Shown here piece after piece: positions 27,481-35,959 of a stretch of DNA of 64,000 nucleotides (the first letter of the stretch is position 1; each line of letters begins with the position of its first letter). Location of the stretch: assembly GCF_002245655.1 (NCBI RefSeq), contig NZ_NOIH01000003.1, positions 248,001 through 312,000 on the forward strand, in the 5' to 3' direction. Source of the DNA: Thauera propionica. Its GTDB lineage: Bacteria > Pseudomonadota > Gammaproteobacteria > Burkholderiales > Rhodocyclaceae. Below the pieces are notes generated by a model, which worked only from the letters and a program-made list of their open reading frames with translations, ran no database searches and was not told the DNA's origin. The position numbers were made by a program, and so were the translations under genes.

Positions 27481-27933
27481 ATGCACATCTGGGTCGATGC
27501 CGACGCCTGTCCCGTCGTCGTCAAGGACATCCTTTTCCGGGCAGCCGAGCGTACGAAACGGCACCTGACGCTGGTCGCCAACCAGTACCTGCGCGTGCCG
27601 GCCTCGCCGCTGATCCGCATGATCCAGGTGCCCGGCGGCTTCGACGAAGCAGACAAGTACATTGCCGCCCATGTCGCGACGGGCGACCTCGTGATCACCG
27701 CCGACATTCCTCTGGCAGCCGAGATCGTCGCCAAGGGTGCCCACGCGCTTTCCCCGAGAGGCGAGCTCTACGGCAAGGAGAACATCCGCGAGTTGCTGGA
27801 CATGCGCAACTTCATGGACACGCTGCGAAGCACCGGCGTCGACACCGGCGGGCCCGCTGCCTTCGGTGCCAGCGACCGCCAGGCCTTCGCCAACCGGCTC
27901 GACAACCTCCTGCGCCAGCGCCCACAGCACTGA
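27481..27933 (+). CDS. YaiI/YqxD family protein (UPF0178, DUF188)
   Basis: A 150-residue cytoplasmic protein of the UPF0178 family. It shows the NYN/PIN-like acidic pattern of that family: [15 protein letters not shown] at the N-terminus, [11 protein letters not shown], and [10 protein letters not shown] with a further Asp. Nuclease activity is suggested by the fold but has not been established. It has a good AAGGA ribosome site just after the tRNA terminator. It appears to be monocistronic. Confidence 0.9.
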   Translation: MHIWVDADACPVVVKDILFRAAERTKRHLTLVANQYLRVPASPLIRMIQVPGGFDEADKYIAAHVATGDLVITADIPLAAEIVAKGAHALSPRGELYGKENIRELLDMRNFMDTLRSTGVDTGGPAAFGASDRQAFANRLDNLLRQRPQH

Positions 27934-28475
27934 ACCGGGACCGGCCTACAACCGCCGATTGGACAGGCCACCCCCACGGCGGGTATTATGTCGGGTGCAG
28001 AGGACTGGCCTTTGAAGCGTTGAACCCGGGATCAAGCCGGATTTGCGCCAAGGCCGCAGCGGCATCGTGCACACGTGATCTGGATGACATCGCGTGGCGT
28101 GCGAAGTTGTTCTCCTCCCCCGCAACCCACTGCCGTGTCATCCGGCGTTCCCTCGAGGGACAGCCCGGTTTCTCCGAGACACCTCCGGCTGCGCCGATGC
28201 GCCGCTGGACAGATGCGATCCTCCTTCACAGGCAGGATCGCCCGTAATGCAGCGCGCCACCGGTATCCAACGCGCCGCTCACGTCCGTGCCTTGTGGCGC
28301 ATGCGTGCAATCGTTCCAGATTTTCGTGCGGCCTGCCCCTTTTTCGCAGGCCCGGCCGGTCCGCCCGCTGCGCCACACGCGCAGCCCTCCGGCCTCATGC
28401 TCGCCCCGGCGGAGACGAGCGCCTAGCCGCCGCACACTTCAGGCATGCGCCGGCACAACGACAAGGAGCCCGAAC
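27934..28475 (+). other. 542-base gene-free stretch before infA
   Basis: No convincing gene is seen; the open frames here are Pro/Arg/Ala-rich GC artefacts without a ribosome site. A possible promoter is TTGGAC (27959-27964) with TATTAT (27984-27989), but the spacer is long (19 bases). If used, it would give infA a leader of nearly 480 bases. No terminator for the preceding gene is obvious. Confidence 0.4.
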
Positions 28476-28742
28476 ATGGCCAAGGAAGAACTCATTGAAA
28501 TGCACGGATCGGTTACCGAAGTCCTGCCCGACGGACGCTATCGCGTCACGCTGGACAACGGCCACAACCTGATCGCCTACTCTGGCGGCAAGATGCGCAA
28601 GCACCATATCCGCATCATCGCCGGTGACAACGTCTCGCTCGAGATGTCGCCCTACGACCTGTCCAAGGGGCGGATCACCTTCCGCCACCTGCCCGGCCGC
28701 CCGGCCGGTACGGCCTCGGCACCGCCGCCGCGCCGTCGCTGA
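28476..28742 (+). CDS. infA: Translation initiation factor IF-1 (second-copy type)
   Basis: An 88-residue S1-like OB-fold protein ([21 protein letters not shown], then SGKMRK-like [12 protein letters not shown] and [21 protein letters not shown]). It extends past the usual 72-residue IF-1 with a Pro/Arg/Ala tail, typical of the extra, non-ribosomal-operon infA of betaproteobacteria. It binds the 30S A site. AAGGAG sits seven bases before the ATG, and a terminator follows. Confidence 0.94.
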   Translation: MAKEELIEMHGSVTEVLPDGRYRVTLDNGHNLIAYSGGKMRKHHIRIIAGDNVSLEMSPYDLSKGRITFRHLPGRPAGTASAPPPRRR

Positions 28743-28758
28743 ACCCGTTCGCACCCGC

Positions 28759-28791
28759 AAAGCCCCTGCCGATAACGCAGGGGCTTTTTTT
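28759..28791 (+). terminator. Rho-independent terminator of infA
   Basis: A perfect 11-bp stem (AAAGCCCCTGC, 28759-28769, with 28777-28787), a seven-base loop and a seven-T run. Confidence 0.93.
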
Positions 28792-28839
28792 CGTTTACTG
28801 ACCGCTTCACCGGCGAGCTCCGCAAGACAGTACGCCTGG

Positions 28840-28912
28840 ATGTATACATAAAAAATATAAAAACACCATTTACGCAGATAAATTGGGCGTATAGACTTTT
28901 AGATGTATACAT
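28840..28912 (+). promoter_or_regulatory. Promoter with twin ATGTATACAT operators
   Basis: Two identical 10-bp palindromes ATGTATACAT lie at 28840-28849 and 28903-28912, 63 bases apart centre to centre, which is six helical turns. Between them is AT-rich DNA with a candidate promoter: TTTACG (28869-28874), a 17-base spacer and TAGACT (28892-28897). The downstream palindrome would cover the start site. This suggests repression, possibly by looping, by the GntR protein whose gene begins 13 bases later. Confidence 0.75.
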
Positions 28913-28924
28913 CAGGAAGCCGCC

Positions 28925-29683
28925 ATGCCTGAAACACCTACACCCTCTAGCGAAGAAAACGCCTCCCAGACGGTACGCGCGCTGCTTCGCCTGCGCGAAA
29001 TGATCCTCGATGGTGAGCTCTCCGCTGGCGAGCGAATTTCGGAGCCCGTCGTTGCCGAGCTGACCGGCATCTCGCGTACCCCTATCCGGACTGCTCTGGT
29101 CCGGCTACAGGAAGAAGGACTGCTCGAGCCGATTCGCTCGGGTGGATTCCGTGTGCGCGCCTTTTCACTCGACGAGATTCGCGATGCGATCGAGATTCGC
29201 GGCACGATGGAAGGACTCGCCGCCCGACTGGCGGCCGAACGCGGCGTCTCGTCCGAACGGCTGGCCCGCCTGACGGCCTGTGTCGACGAGATCGACGCCG
29301 TGCTGGCGGACGACAGCGGCCTCAGTGACACGCGCTTCGCCGCCTACGTCGCCGGCAACGCCCGTTTTCACGAACTGCTCGAGCAGGCCTGCGACAGCGA
29401 CGTGCTACGTCGCCAGCTCGACCGTGCCAAATCCCTGCCCTTCGCCTCCCCCAATGGTTTCCTGCGCGTGCAAGCCGTCGCCCCCGACGCCTTGAACACC
29501 TTGCGCATCGCCAATGCACAGCACCGCGCCTTGGTCGAGGCGCTGTCTGCGCGTGAGGGAAGCCGTGCGGAAGCCCTGATGCGCGAGCACGCGCGCATTG
29601 CACAACGCAACCTGCACGCCACCCTCGCCAACCCCGGCATCAAGGCGCTGATCCCGGGCGCCAGCCTGATCGTCGATAGCTGA
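28925..29683 (+). CDS. vanR: GntR/FadR-type regulator, probable VanR
   Basis: A 252-residue one-component regulator. It has an N-terminal winged helix (LRLREMILDGELSAGERISEPVVAELTGISRTPIRTAL, about 20-80). An all-helical FCD ligand domain follows (IRDAIEIRGTMEGLAARLAAERG and HARIAQRNLH), where the FadR/VanR subfamily binds its effector through metal-bound acids. Its place next to vanA and vanB suggests it senses vanillate. The name rests on this context. It probably represses its own promoter through the twin palindromes. Confidence 0.82.
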   Translation: MPETPTPSSEENASQTVRALLRLREMILDGELSAGERISEPVVAELTGISRTPIRTALVRLQEEGLLEPIRSGGFRVRAFSLDEIRDAIEIRGTMEGLAARLAAERGVSSERLARLTACVDEIDAVLADDSGLSDTRFAAYVAGNARFHELLEQACDSDVLRRQLDRAKSLPFASPNGFLRVQAVAPDALNTLRIANAQHRALVEALSAREGSRAEALMREHARIAQRNLHATLANPGIKALIPGASLIVDS

Positions 29684-29756
29684 ACCACGCTGCCGGACAG
29701 CGGAACCGGCAGTGCAACGCATTCCATCCGCCCCCCACAACGAGAGGAGACATACC

Positions 29757-30773
29757 ATGCGTCTGAAACAGACCCTGATCGCCACGGCCCTGCTCGGCCT
29801 CGCCCTGCCCGCCACTGCCCAGAACGAGCCGATCGTGCTCAAGCTGGCGCACTCCCTGCCGCCGATCTCGGCGGCCCACACCAAGTTCATCGTGCCCTGG
29901 TGCGAGAAGATCGAAGCCGCGTCGCAGCAGCGCCTGAAGTGCCAGATCTACCCGGCGATGTCACTCGGCGGCGCGCCAGCGCAGTTGTTCCAGCAGGTCC
30001 GCGATGGTGTGTCCGACATCACCTGGACCCTGCCTGGCTGGACCGCCGGCCGCTTCCCGGTATCGGAAGTGTTCGAGCTGCCCTTCTTCACCGCCGACCG
30101 CGAAGGCTCGTCGCGTGCGCTGTGGGATTTCGTGCAGAAGAATGCGATGAGCGAGTTCGCCGGGGTGAAGCCGATCGCCACCTGGGTGACAGGGCCCTAC
30201 GTCTTCCACTTCCGCGACAAGGAAGTAAAGACACTGGCCGACCTGAAGGGCATGAAGGTGCGCGCCCCCTCGCGCCTGGGTAACAAGCTGCTCGCCTCGC
30301 TGGGCGCGGTGCCGGTCGGCATGCCGGTGCCGCAAATGCCGGAAAGCCTCGCCAAGGGCGTGATCGAAGGCGCGCTGGTGCCATGGGAAGTGGTGCCGCC
30401 GACCAAGACTCACGAACTGACCAAGTTCCACGCCGAGGTCGCCAACGAACGCACGATGACCGCCGCGACGATGATCTTCGTGATGAACCAGAAAAAGTAC
30501 GACAGCCTGCCGGCGGACCTGAAGAAGGTCATCGACGACAACAGCGGACGCGACACCTCGGCCTGGGTGTCGGCCCAGTTCGCACCGTCCGATGTTGCCG
30601 CACGAGAAATGACCGTGGCGCGCGGCAACACGGTGTATGCGATCCCGCAGGACGAACTCGCCAAGTGGGACGCCGCCAGCCGTGTCGTCACCGAAGAATG
30701 GATCAAGGAAGTCGCCGACGGCCAGCGCCTGCACGACGAAGCCGCTGCCCTCGTCAAACAGTATTCCAAATAA
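29757..30773 (+). CDS. TRAP transporter substrate-binding protein (DctP type)
   Basis: A 338-residue periplasmic solute receptor. It has a signal peptide (cleavage near ATAQ-NE), LKLAHSLPP at the start of the mature protein, SLGGAPAQLFQQVRDGVSDI and the DctP Arg-containing segment KGMKVRAPSRLGNKLLASLGAVPV. It presumably binds an aromatic acid such as vanillate, given that vanA follows within 18 bases. No TRAP membrane subunits are in this cluster, so it must use permeases encoded elsewhere. GAGGAGA lies before ATG 29757. Confidence 0.92.
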   Translation: MRLKQTLIATALLGLALPATAQNEPIVLKLAHSLPPISAAHTKFIVPWCEKIEAASQQRLKCQIYPAMSLGGAPAQLFQQVRDGVSDITWTLPGWTAGRFPVSEVFELPFFTADREGSSRALWDFVQKNAMSEFAGVKPIATWVTGPYVFHFRDKEVKTLADLKGMKVRAPSRLGNKLLASLGAVPVGMPVPQMPESLAKGVIEGALVPWEVVPPTKTHELTKFHAEVANERTMTAATMIFVMNQKKYDSLPADLKKVIDDNSGRDTSAWVSAQFAPSDVAAREMTVARGNTVYAIPQDELAKWDAASRVVTEEWIKEVADGQRLHDEAAALVKQYSK

Positions 30774-30791
30774 AATCCGGAGGAGAACCGA

Positions 30792-31841
30792 ATGTTTCCG
30801 AAGAACGCCTGGTACGTCGCCTGTACGCCCGACGAAATCGATGACAAGCCGCTCGGTCGCATGATCTGCGGTGAACGGATCGTGTTCTACCGTGCTCAGG
30901 AAGGCGCCGCCGCCGCGGTGGAGGACTTCTGCCCGCACCGTGGTGCACCGCTGTCGCTGGGCCGCGTGGTCGAAGGCAAGCTGGTGTGCGGCTACCACGG
31001 CCTGGAAATGGGCTGCGACGGCAAGACCATCGCCATGCCCGGTCAGCGGGTGCGCGGCTTTCCGTGCATCCGCAGCTTTCCGGTCATCGAACGCTACGGC
31101 TACATCTGGGTGTGGCCGGGCGACGCGGCGCAGGCCGACCCCGCCAAGCTGCCGCATCTGGCCTGGGCCGAAAGCCCGGACTGGGCCTTCGGCGGCGGTC
31201 GCTATCACATCCACTGCGACTACCGCCTGATGATCGACAACCTGATGGACCTGACGCACGAGAAGTACGTGCACGCCACCAGCATCGGCCAGAAGGAACT
31301 CGACGAGGCACTCCCGACCACCAAGGTCGACGGCGACACCGTCATCACCAGCCGCTACATGGAAAACGTGATGCCGCCGCCGTTCTGGCAAGCCGCCCTG
31401 CGTGGCAACCATCTGGCCGACGACGTGCCCTGCGATCGCTGGCAGATCTGCCGCTACACCGCGCCCGGCCAGATCCTGATCGACGTCGGCGTTGCCCATG
31501 CCGGCAAGGGCGGCTTCGACGCCGACCCCGCATTCAAGGCATCGGGCATCGTGGTTGATTTCATCACCCCCGAGACCGAGACCACCATGTGGTACTTCTG
31601 GGGTCTGGCGCGCAACTTCCAGCCGCGCGACAAGGCGCTCACCGCCAGCATCCGCGAAGCACAAGGCAAGGTCTTCGCCGAAGACCTGGAGATGCTCGAG
31701 TCGCAGCAGCGCAACCTGCTGACCTGGCCCGAGCGCAAGCTGCTGAGCCTCAACACTGACGCCGGTGGCGTGCAGGCCCGACGCATGCTGGACAAGATGA
31801 TCGAGCAGGAACGCGACGCGGCCGCAGAAGCCAGCGCCTGA
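30792..31841 (+). CDS. vanA: Vanillate O-demethylase oxygenase subunit
   Basis: A 349-residue Rieske non-heme iron oxygenase. The [2Fe-2S] Rieske ligands are C47, H49, C66 and H69 (CPHRGAPLS and CGYHGLEM). The mononuclear iron site follows in NLMDLTHEKYVHA (Asn/Asp-x-x-His-x4-His type). The N-terminus MFPKNAWYVACTPDEI is typical of VanA. It removes the methyl group of vanillate as formaldehyde, yielding protocatechuate, with electrons from VanB. AGGAG lies before the ATG, and vanB follows after 52 bases. Confidence 0.93.
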   Translation: MFPKNAWYVACTPDEIDDKPLGRMICGERIVFYRAQEGAAAAVEDFCPHRGAPLSLGRVVEGKLVCGYHGLEMGCDGKTIAMPGQRVRGFPCIRSFPVIERYGYIWVWPGDAAQADPAKLPHLAWAESPDWAFGGGRYHIHCDYRLMIDNLMDLTHEKYVHATSIGQKELDEALPTTKVDGDTVITSRYMENVMPPPFWQAALRGNHLADDVPCDRWQICRYTAPGQILIDVGVAHAGKGGFDADPAFKASGIVVDFITPETETTMWYFWGLARNFQPRDKALTASIREAQGKVFAEDLEMLESQQRNLLTWPERKLLSLNTDAGGVQARRMLDKMIEQERDAAAEASA

Positions 31842-31893
31842 TCTCCCCGCGGTGGATGACCCGGCGTCATCCACCCAGCCAGGAAGCCCCAAC

Positions 31894-32859
31894 ATGAAGA
31901 CACCCACCCTTACCGTGCGCGTCGTGCGCAAGACGGCCGAAGCGACCGACATCGCCACCTTCGAACTGGTCGATGCCCAAGGTGACGCCCTGCCACCCTT
32001 CTCTGCCGGCGCCCACATCGACGTGCACCTGCCCAACGGCCTGGTGCGCCAGTACTCGCTGTGCAACGACTCCGCCGAAACCCACCGCTACCTGATCGGC
32101 GTGCTTCGCGACCCGGCCTCGCGCGGGGGCTCGCTGGCCATGCACGACCTCGTGAATGAAGGCGACATCCTGCAGATCAGCGCACCGAAAAACCATTTTC
32201 CGCTTGCCCACGAAGCCCGCCGCAGCCTGTTGCTGGCTGGCGGCATCGGCATCACCCCCATCCTGTGCATGGCCGAGCGCCTGGCCATCAGCGGCGCCGA
32301 ATTCGACCTGCACTACTGCACACGTTCGCCCGCGCGCACGGCCTTCCGCAACCGCATTCGGGGCTCAGCCTTCACCTCACGCGTGCATTTTCATTTCGAC
32401 GATGGCGACGCGGCGCAAAAGCTCGACATCGCCGCGACGCTGGACAAGGTGGAGGATGGCACGCATCTGTATGTCTGCGGCCCCAAGGGCTTCATGAACG
32501 CCGTGCTCGACACCGCCCGCGCCGCAGGCTGGCCCGAGGCACAACTGCATTACGAGTTCTTCGCGGCCGATGTCGGCCCGTCGGACAGCGACGAAAGCTT
32601 CGAAGTCAAGCTTGCCAGCTCGGGCCGCGTCATCAAGGTCGAAAAGGACAAGACGATCATCACCGCGCTCGCCGCGGCCGGCGTGGAGATTCCGTTCTCC
32701 TGCGAACAAGGCGTGTGCGGCACCTGCCTGACCCGCGTGCTCGAAGGGGTGCCCGACCACAAGGACAACTATCTCACCCCGGAAGAGCAGGCGGCCAACG
32801 ACCAACTCCTGCCGTGCTGTTCGCGCGCCAGAAGCCCGATGCTGGTACTGGATCTCTGA
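31894..32859 (+). CDS. vanB: Vanillate O-demethylase reductase subunit
   Basis: A 321-residue class IA-type reductase. It has an FMN-binding barrel ([18 protein letters not shown]), an NAD-binding domain ([17 protein letters not shown] and [13 protein letters not shown]) and a C-terminal plant-type [2Fe-2S] domain with C270, C275, C278 and C308. It passes electrons from NADH to VanA. Domain order and length match VanB. A 9-bp hairpin follows before the next gene. Confidence 0.93.
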   Translation: MKTPTLTVRVVRKTAEATDIATFELVDAQGDALPPFSAGAHIDVHLPNGLVRQYSLCNDSAETHRYLIGVLRDPASRGGSLAMHDLVNEGDILQISAPKNHFPLAHEARRSLLLAGGIGITPILCMAERLAISGAEFDLHYCTRSPARTAFRNRIRGSAFTSRVHFHFDDGDAAQKLDIAATLDKVEDGTHLYVCGPKGFMNAVLDTARAAGWPEAQLHYEFFAADVGPSDSDESFEVKLASSGRVIKVEKDKTIITALAAAGVEIPFSCEQGVCGTCLTRVLEGVPDHKDNYLTPEEQAANDQLLPCCSRARSPMLVLDL

Positions 32860-32907
32860 GGTCATTCCATTTCCGGGAACATCCTTATGGCAGCATGGTC
32901 AGCCCAA

Positions 32908-32929
32908 GGCCTCGATGGTTCGAGGCCTG
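32908..32929 (+). other. Hairpin between vanB and the dienelactone hydrolase gene
   Basis: A perfect 9-bp inverted repeat AGGCCTCGA (32908-32916) with TCGAGGCCT (32921-32929) and a four-base loop. No T-run follows, so it is more likely an mRNA-stability or attenuating structure than a full terminator. Confidence 0.5.
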
Positions 32930-32966
32930 CGTGGCCCCCTTAACTGCCTCTCACCGGGAGAAGAAT

Positions 32967-33848
32967 ATGAACGTACGCGATACCGATCTCTCCACGACCG
33001 AATTCGACAGCCTGCTGCCCGCCGCGCGCATGGATCGTCGCGGCTTCGTCACTACCGTCGCAGCAGCGGGTTTCGCCCTTGCCGTGCAGCCGGTCCAGGC
33101 CAGCACCGTGATCAGTACCGACGCTGCAGGCCTCGATGCCGGCAATGCCTCGGTCAAAGTCAGCGGCGGCGAGCTACCCCTCTACTTCGCCCGCCCGGCA
33201 CAAGGCGACAAGCTGCCGGTCGTGCTGGTTGTCCAGGAAATCTTCGGCGTGCATGAGCACATCCGCGACGTCTGCCGCCGCCTGGCCAAACAGGGTTACC
33301 TGGCGATCGCGCCCGAGCTGTTCTTCCGCCAGGGCGACCCGACCAAGCTCGAGAACGTGGCAGACATCCTGTCCTCGATCGTATCGAAGGTGCCGGACGC
33401 GCAGGTCATGGCCGACCTCGACGCCTGCGCCGAGTGGGCCGCCACCCGTGGCGGCGACGCTGCACGCCTTGCCATCACCGGCTTCTGCTGGGGTGGGCGC
33501 ATCACGTGGCTGTACGCCGCGCACAACCCGAGGCTGAAGGCCGGTGTCGCCTGGTACGGCCGCCTCGACGGCGCGCCGTCCGACAACCAGCCCAGGCATC
33601 CGATCGACATCGCAGCAAACCTGAATGCACCGGTGCTCGGCCTCTACGGCGGGCAGGACCAGGGGATTCCGCTCGACGATGTCGAAGCCATGCGCGAGGC
33701 CATCAAGGCGGCAGGCAAGCCGGGCGATATCATCGTCTATCCCGACGCCCCGCATGCCTTCCACGCCGATTACCGCCCGAGCTTCCGCAAGACCGAAGCC
33801 GAGGATGGCTGGAAGCGCCTGCTGGAGTGGTTCTCGAAGAACGTCTGA
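32967..33848 (+). CDS. Dienelactone hydrolase family protein with Tat-like signal
   Basis: A 293-residue alpha/beta hydrolase. The nucleophile is Cys174 in [10 protein letters not shown], as in dienelactone hydrolases, with [23 protein letters not shown] and the Asp and His ([18 protein letters not shown]) of the triad. Unlike the classical cytoplasmic enzyme, it has an N-terminal DRRGFV followed by a hydrophobic stretch (24-44), which resembles a twin-arginine export signal. ATG 32967 has GGGAGAAG upstream. It follows vanB after 107 bases and may belong to the vanillate operon. Its substrate is unknown. Confidence 0.87.
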   Translation: MNVRDTDLSTTEFDSLLPAARMDRRGFVTTVAAAGFALAVQPVQASTVISTDAAGLDAGNASVKVSGGELPLYFARPAQGDKLPVVLVVQEIFGVHEHIRDVCRRLAKQGYLAIAPELFFRQGDPTKLENVADILSSIVSKVPDAQVMADLDACAEWAATRGGDAARLAITGFCWGGRITWLYAAHNPRLKAGVAWYGRLDGAPSDNQPRHPIDIAANLNAPVLGLYGGQDQGIPLDDVEAMREAIKAAGKPGDIIVYPDAPHAFHADYRPSFRKTEAEDGWKRLLEWFSKNV

Positions 33849-34006
33849 TCGGCGTCCGTCACACCGACAACCCGGGCGGCGGGCTCGCTCGCCGCCACGA
33901 GAGGGGAATCCGCGCGCGCCACACCGACGCCCGCCACCCAGCCGAATGCAACTCCGCACACTGCCGCAATCGCAGCGGACAACCAGCGCCACCAGCCACC
34001 CTTCAT
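33770..34006 (-). CDS. Possible small secreted protein
   Basis: A 78-codon ORF. A strong GGAGG lies five bases before ATG 34006. The product opens with [20 protein letters not shown] and continues hydrophobic to VARA-DS, a credible signal peptide; the remaining 45 residues match nothing I recognise. It lies 57 bases after the Gx transporter stop on the same strand, so it could end that operon. Its last 79 bases overlap the 3' end of the dienelactone hydrolase gene on the other strand, which is a reason for doubt. Confidence 0.42.
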   Translation of the reverse strand: MKGGWWRWLSAAIAAVCGVAFGWVAGVGVARADSPLVAASEPAARVVGVTDADQTFFENHSSRRFQPSSASVLRKLGR

Positions 34007-34063
34007 GCGTGCCTCCATCCTTGCCTTGCACCCCGAGGTGCCAGGTTGGACGCAAGTGCGCCG

Positions 34064-34627
34064 TCAGCGTTCCGGGCTTGTCGCTGAAGCTTTCGACGCG
34101 GCGGGCGCAGCGCCGTGCAGCTCCTCGAGCAGACGCGCCGCGACCAGGCCATTGACCAGCCCGAAAACCACGGCAGCCAAGGCGAAGACCGGCAGCAGAT
34201 AGAACACGCCGTCGTGCGGCACCAGCCACAGGCGGGCCACGACGAGCTGCGCGCCGATATGCGCAAACGCGGCCAGGATGCTGTGACTGACCGGTCCGAA
34301 CCAGCGTCGCGGCAAGTGCATCGCCACGCCCAGCACGACAAGGCTGGCAATGGCGCCCGACAGGCTCAGGAAAAAGCCGGGCGCCAGAAACTGTCCCAGC
34401 AGCAGGCTGCCCGCCAGCACGCGCAGCAGCGCCACCCACACCGCCTCGCGCCATCCCCAGCGCGCCAGGACGATCAGCGTCACGATGTTCGCCAAACCCG
34501 GCTTCACGCCCGGCAGGGGCAGCGGGATGGCCGCCTCGGCCACCGTCAGCACGATCGCCGCCGCCGCATGGCGGGCAATACGGCGGTCCTTCTCCGTGGG
34601 TACGAGTTCAATAGTTGAGCGAGTCAT
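34064..34627 (-). CDS. Gx transporter family protein
   Basis: A 187-residue inner-membrane protein with five to six helices, of the family named Gx transporter/heptaprenyl diphosphate synthase component I. The IPLPLPGVKPGLANIVTLIVL motif and the glycine-rich helix are visible. The substrate is unknown; the fold resembles ECF/RnfD-like small transporters. Its start overlaps the NusG_II gene stop by 20 bases. The pair NusG_II-Gx is commonly found together and may serve redox or flavin-linked membrane processes. Confidence 0.87.
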   Translation of the reverse strand: MTRSTIELVPTEKDRRIARHAAAAIVLTVAEAAIPLPLPGVKPGLANIVTLIVLARWGWREAVWVALLRVLAGSLLLGQFLAPGFFLSLSGAIASLVVLGVAMHLPRRWFGPVSHSILAAFAHIGAQLVVARLWLVPHDGVFYLLPVFALAAVVFGLVNGLVAARLLEELHGAAPAASKASATSPER

Positions 34628-34997
34628 AGTCCGCCCCCCGGCCGCTCAGGCTCAGGCTGACCTCGTTCGGTGCGCAGATCGCCACCGCCCCCGCCTGTGT
34701 CAGCCAACCCTGGCGCACGCAGTACTGTCGCGGCCCCGGGTCTGCCGCAACGCGGGCGCGGCCGGGCTGGATCTCGATGCGGGTGGTGCCGATCGGGCCG
34801 GGCACGTCAATGATGCGGGCAGTTCTCAGATCGACCTCGGCGACGACCTTGCCACCCGCGCGGACAATGGCGGCGTCCGGCCGCCCTCCCTGCCACAGCA
34901 CCATCAGCGAATACCCGCACAACAGCAGACCGCCCAGCACGACAAGCACGTCGCCCGGGCGCAGCAAGGCCCGCCAGGCGGCAGGCGCAAGACTCAC
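34608..34997 (-). CDS. NusG domain II-containing membrane-anchored protein
   Basis: A 129-residue protein. One N-terminal helix ([22 protein letters not shown]) anchors an extracytoplasmic NusG-domain-II beta-barrel, identified by [26 protein letters not shown] and the C-x-P-type segment [12 protein letters not shown]. Despite the name it is not a transcription factor. GTG 34997 forms a GTGA overlap with the rapZ stop, so it is translated with rapZ. Its role is unknown; it usually accompanies a Gx transporter. Confidence 0.85.
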   Translation of the reverse strand: MSLAPAAWRALLRPGDVLVVLGGLLLCGYSLMVLWQGGRPDAAIVRAGGKVVAEVDLRTARIIDVPGPIGTTRIEIQPGRARVAADPGPRQYCVRQGWLTQAGAVAICAPNEVSLSLSGRGADYDSLNY

Positions 34998-35899
34998 GAC
35001 GCCGGCGGGGCGACCGGCCCGGCGGACTGCGCGGCGGCCGCCTCGCGGTCTGCCGCACGCCGCGCGGCGGACCGATGGCGGACGATCACCCGCACCTGGT
35101 CGCGGAAGCGCGCCGCCAGCCATTCGGCCAGATAGACCGAGCGGTGCTGCCCACCGGTACAACCGATCGCCACCGTCAGGTAGCTGCGGTTGTCCCGCAC
35201 GTAAGCCGGCAGCCAGTTGCCGATGAACTTGCGGATATCCTCCGCCATCCTTCCGACTTCAGGCAGCTTCTGCAGGAACTCGATCACGGGCACATCGCGG
35301 CCGGTCAGCGGACGCAAAGCCGGATCGTAGTGGGGGTTCGGCAGGCAACGTACATCGAACACGAGATCGGCATCGAGCGGAATGCCGTACTTGAAGCCGA
35401 AGGACTCGAACATCAGGGTCAGGCCTTCGCTGGCCTCGATCTGGATGAAATCCTTCACCCAGGCACGCAGCGTATTGGGATGCAGGTCGCTGGTGTCGAT
35501 GCGGTGGCCGAGCTCGGCGATCTCCGCCAGGGCGTCGCGCTCGCGCTGGATGGCCTCCTCGACCGTGACGCCCTCGCCTGCCAGCGGATGGCGCCGCCGC
35601 GTTTCCGAAAAGCGCGCCAGCAGCGCGTCGTCGCGCGCCTCGAGGAAGATGAAGCGCAGGTCGTGCCCGGCTTCACGCAAGGCATCGACCTGGTTCGGCA
35701 GGGCCGCGATGCTCGCCCCCGAGCGCATGTCGACCGCAATGGCCACGCGCTTCCAGCCGCCCCCTCGCAGATGCGTCACCAGCTGCGGCAACAACGCCGC
35801 TGGCAGGTTATCCACGACGTAGTAAGCGGCATCCTCGAGCACGTTGAGCGCAATGCTCTTGCCCGAACCCGACAGGCCGCTGATCAGTACGATCTGCAT
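34994..35899 (-). CDS. rapZ: RapZ, RNase adapter protein
   Basis: A 301-residue P-loop protein (YvcJ/RapZ). Walker A is GLSGSGKS at residues 8-15. Other family blocks are [33 protein letters not shown], the [24 protein letters not shown] signature and [19 protein letters not shown]. In E. coli it directs RNase E to the GlmZ sRNA and so controls glucosamine-6-phosphate synthesis. Here it heads an operon with the NusG_II and Gx genes rather than lying in an rpoN/pts cluster. Confidence 0.95.
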   Translation of the reverse strand: MQIVLISGLSGSGKSIALNVLEDAAYYVVDNLPAALLPQLVTHLRGGGWKRVAIAVDMRSGASIAALPNQVDALREAGHDLRFIFLEARDDALLARFSETRRRHPLAGEGVTVEEAIQRERDALAEIAELGHRIDTSDLHPNTLRAWVKDFIQIEASEGLTLMFESFGFKYGIPLDADLVFDVRCLPNPHYDPALRPLTGRDVPVIEFLQKLPEVGRMAEDIRKFIGNWLPAYVRDNRSYLTVAIGCTGGQHRSVYLAEWLAARFRDQVRVIVRHRSAARRAADREAAAAQSAGPVAPPAS

Positions 35900-35959
35900 G
35901 CTTCTCCTTCAGCCACGATCGGCGCGAACCGGCACGTACCGATTCGCACCGACCGCCGA

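Noticed and set aside
28094-28426. A 110-codon open frame between the YaiI gene and infA
   Set aside because: No ribosome site, Pro/Ala/Arg-rich composition and no recognisable features.
28759-28960. An attachment site or island boundary near the AT-rich vanillate promoter, 1.4 kb from tRNA-Lys
   Set aside because: No integrase, direct repeat of the tRNA 3' end or change in codon use was seen; the AT-rich patch is explained by a promoter.
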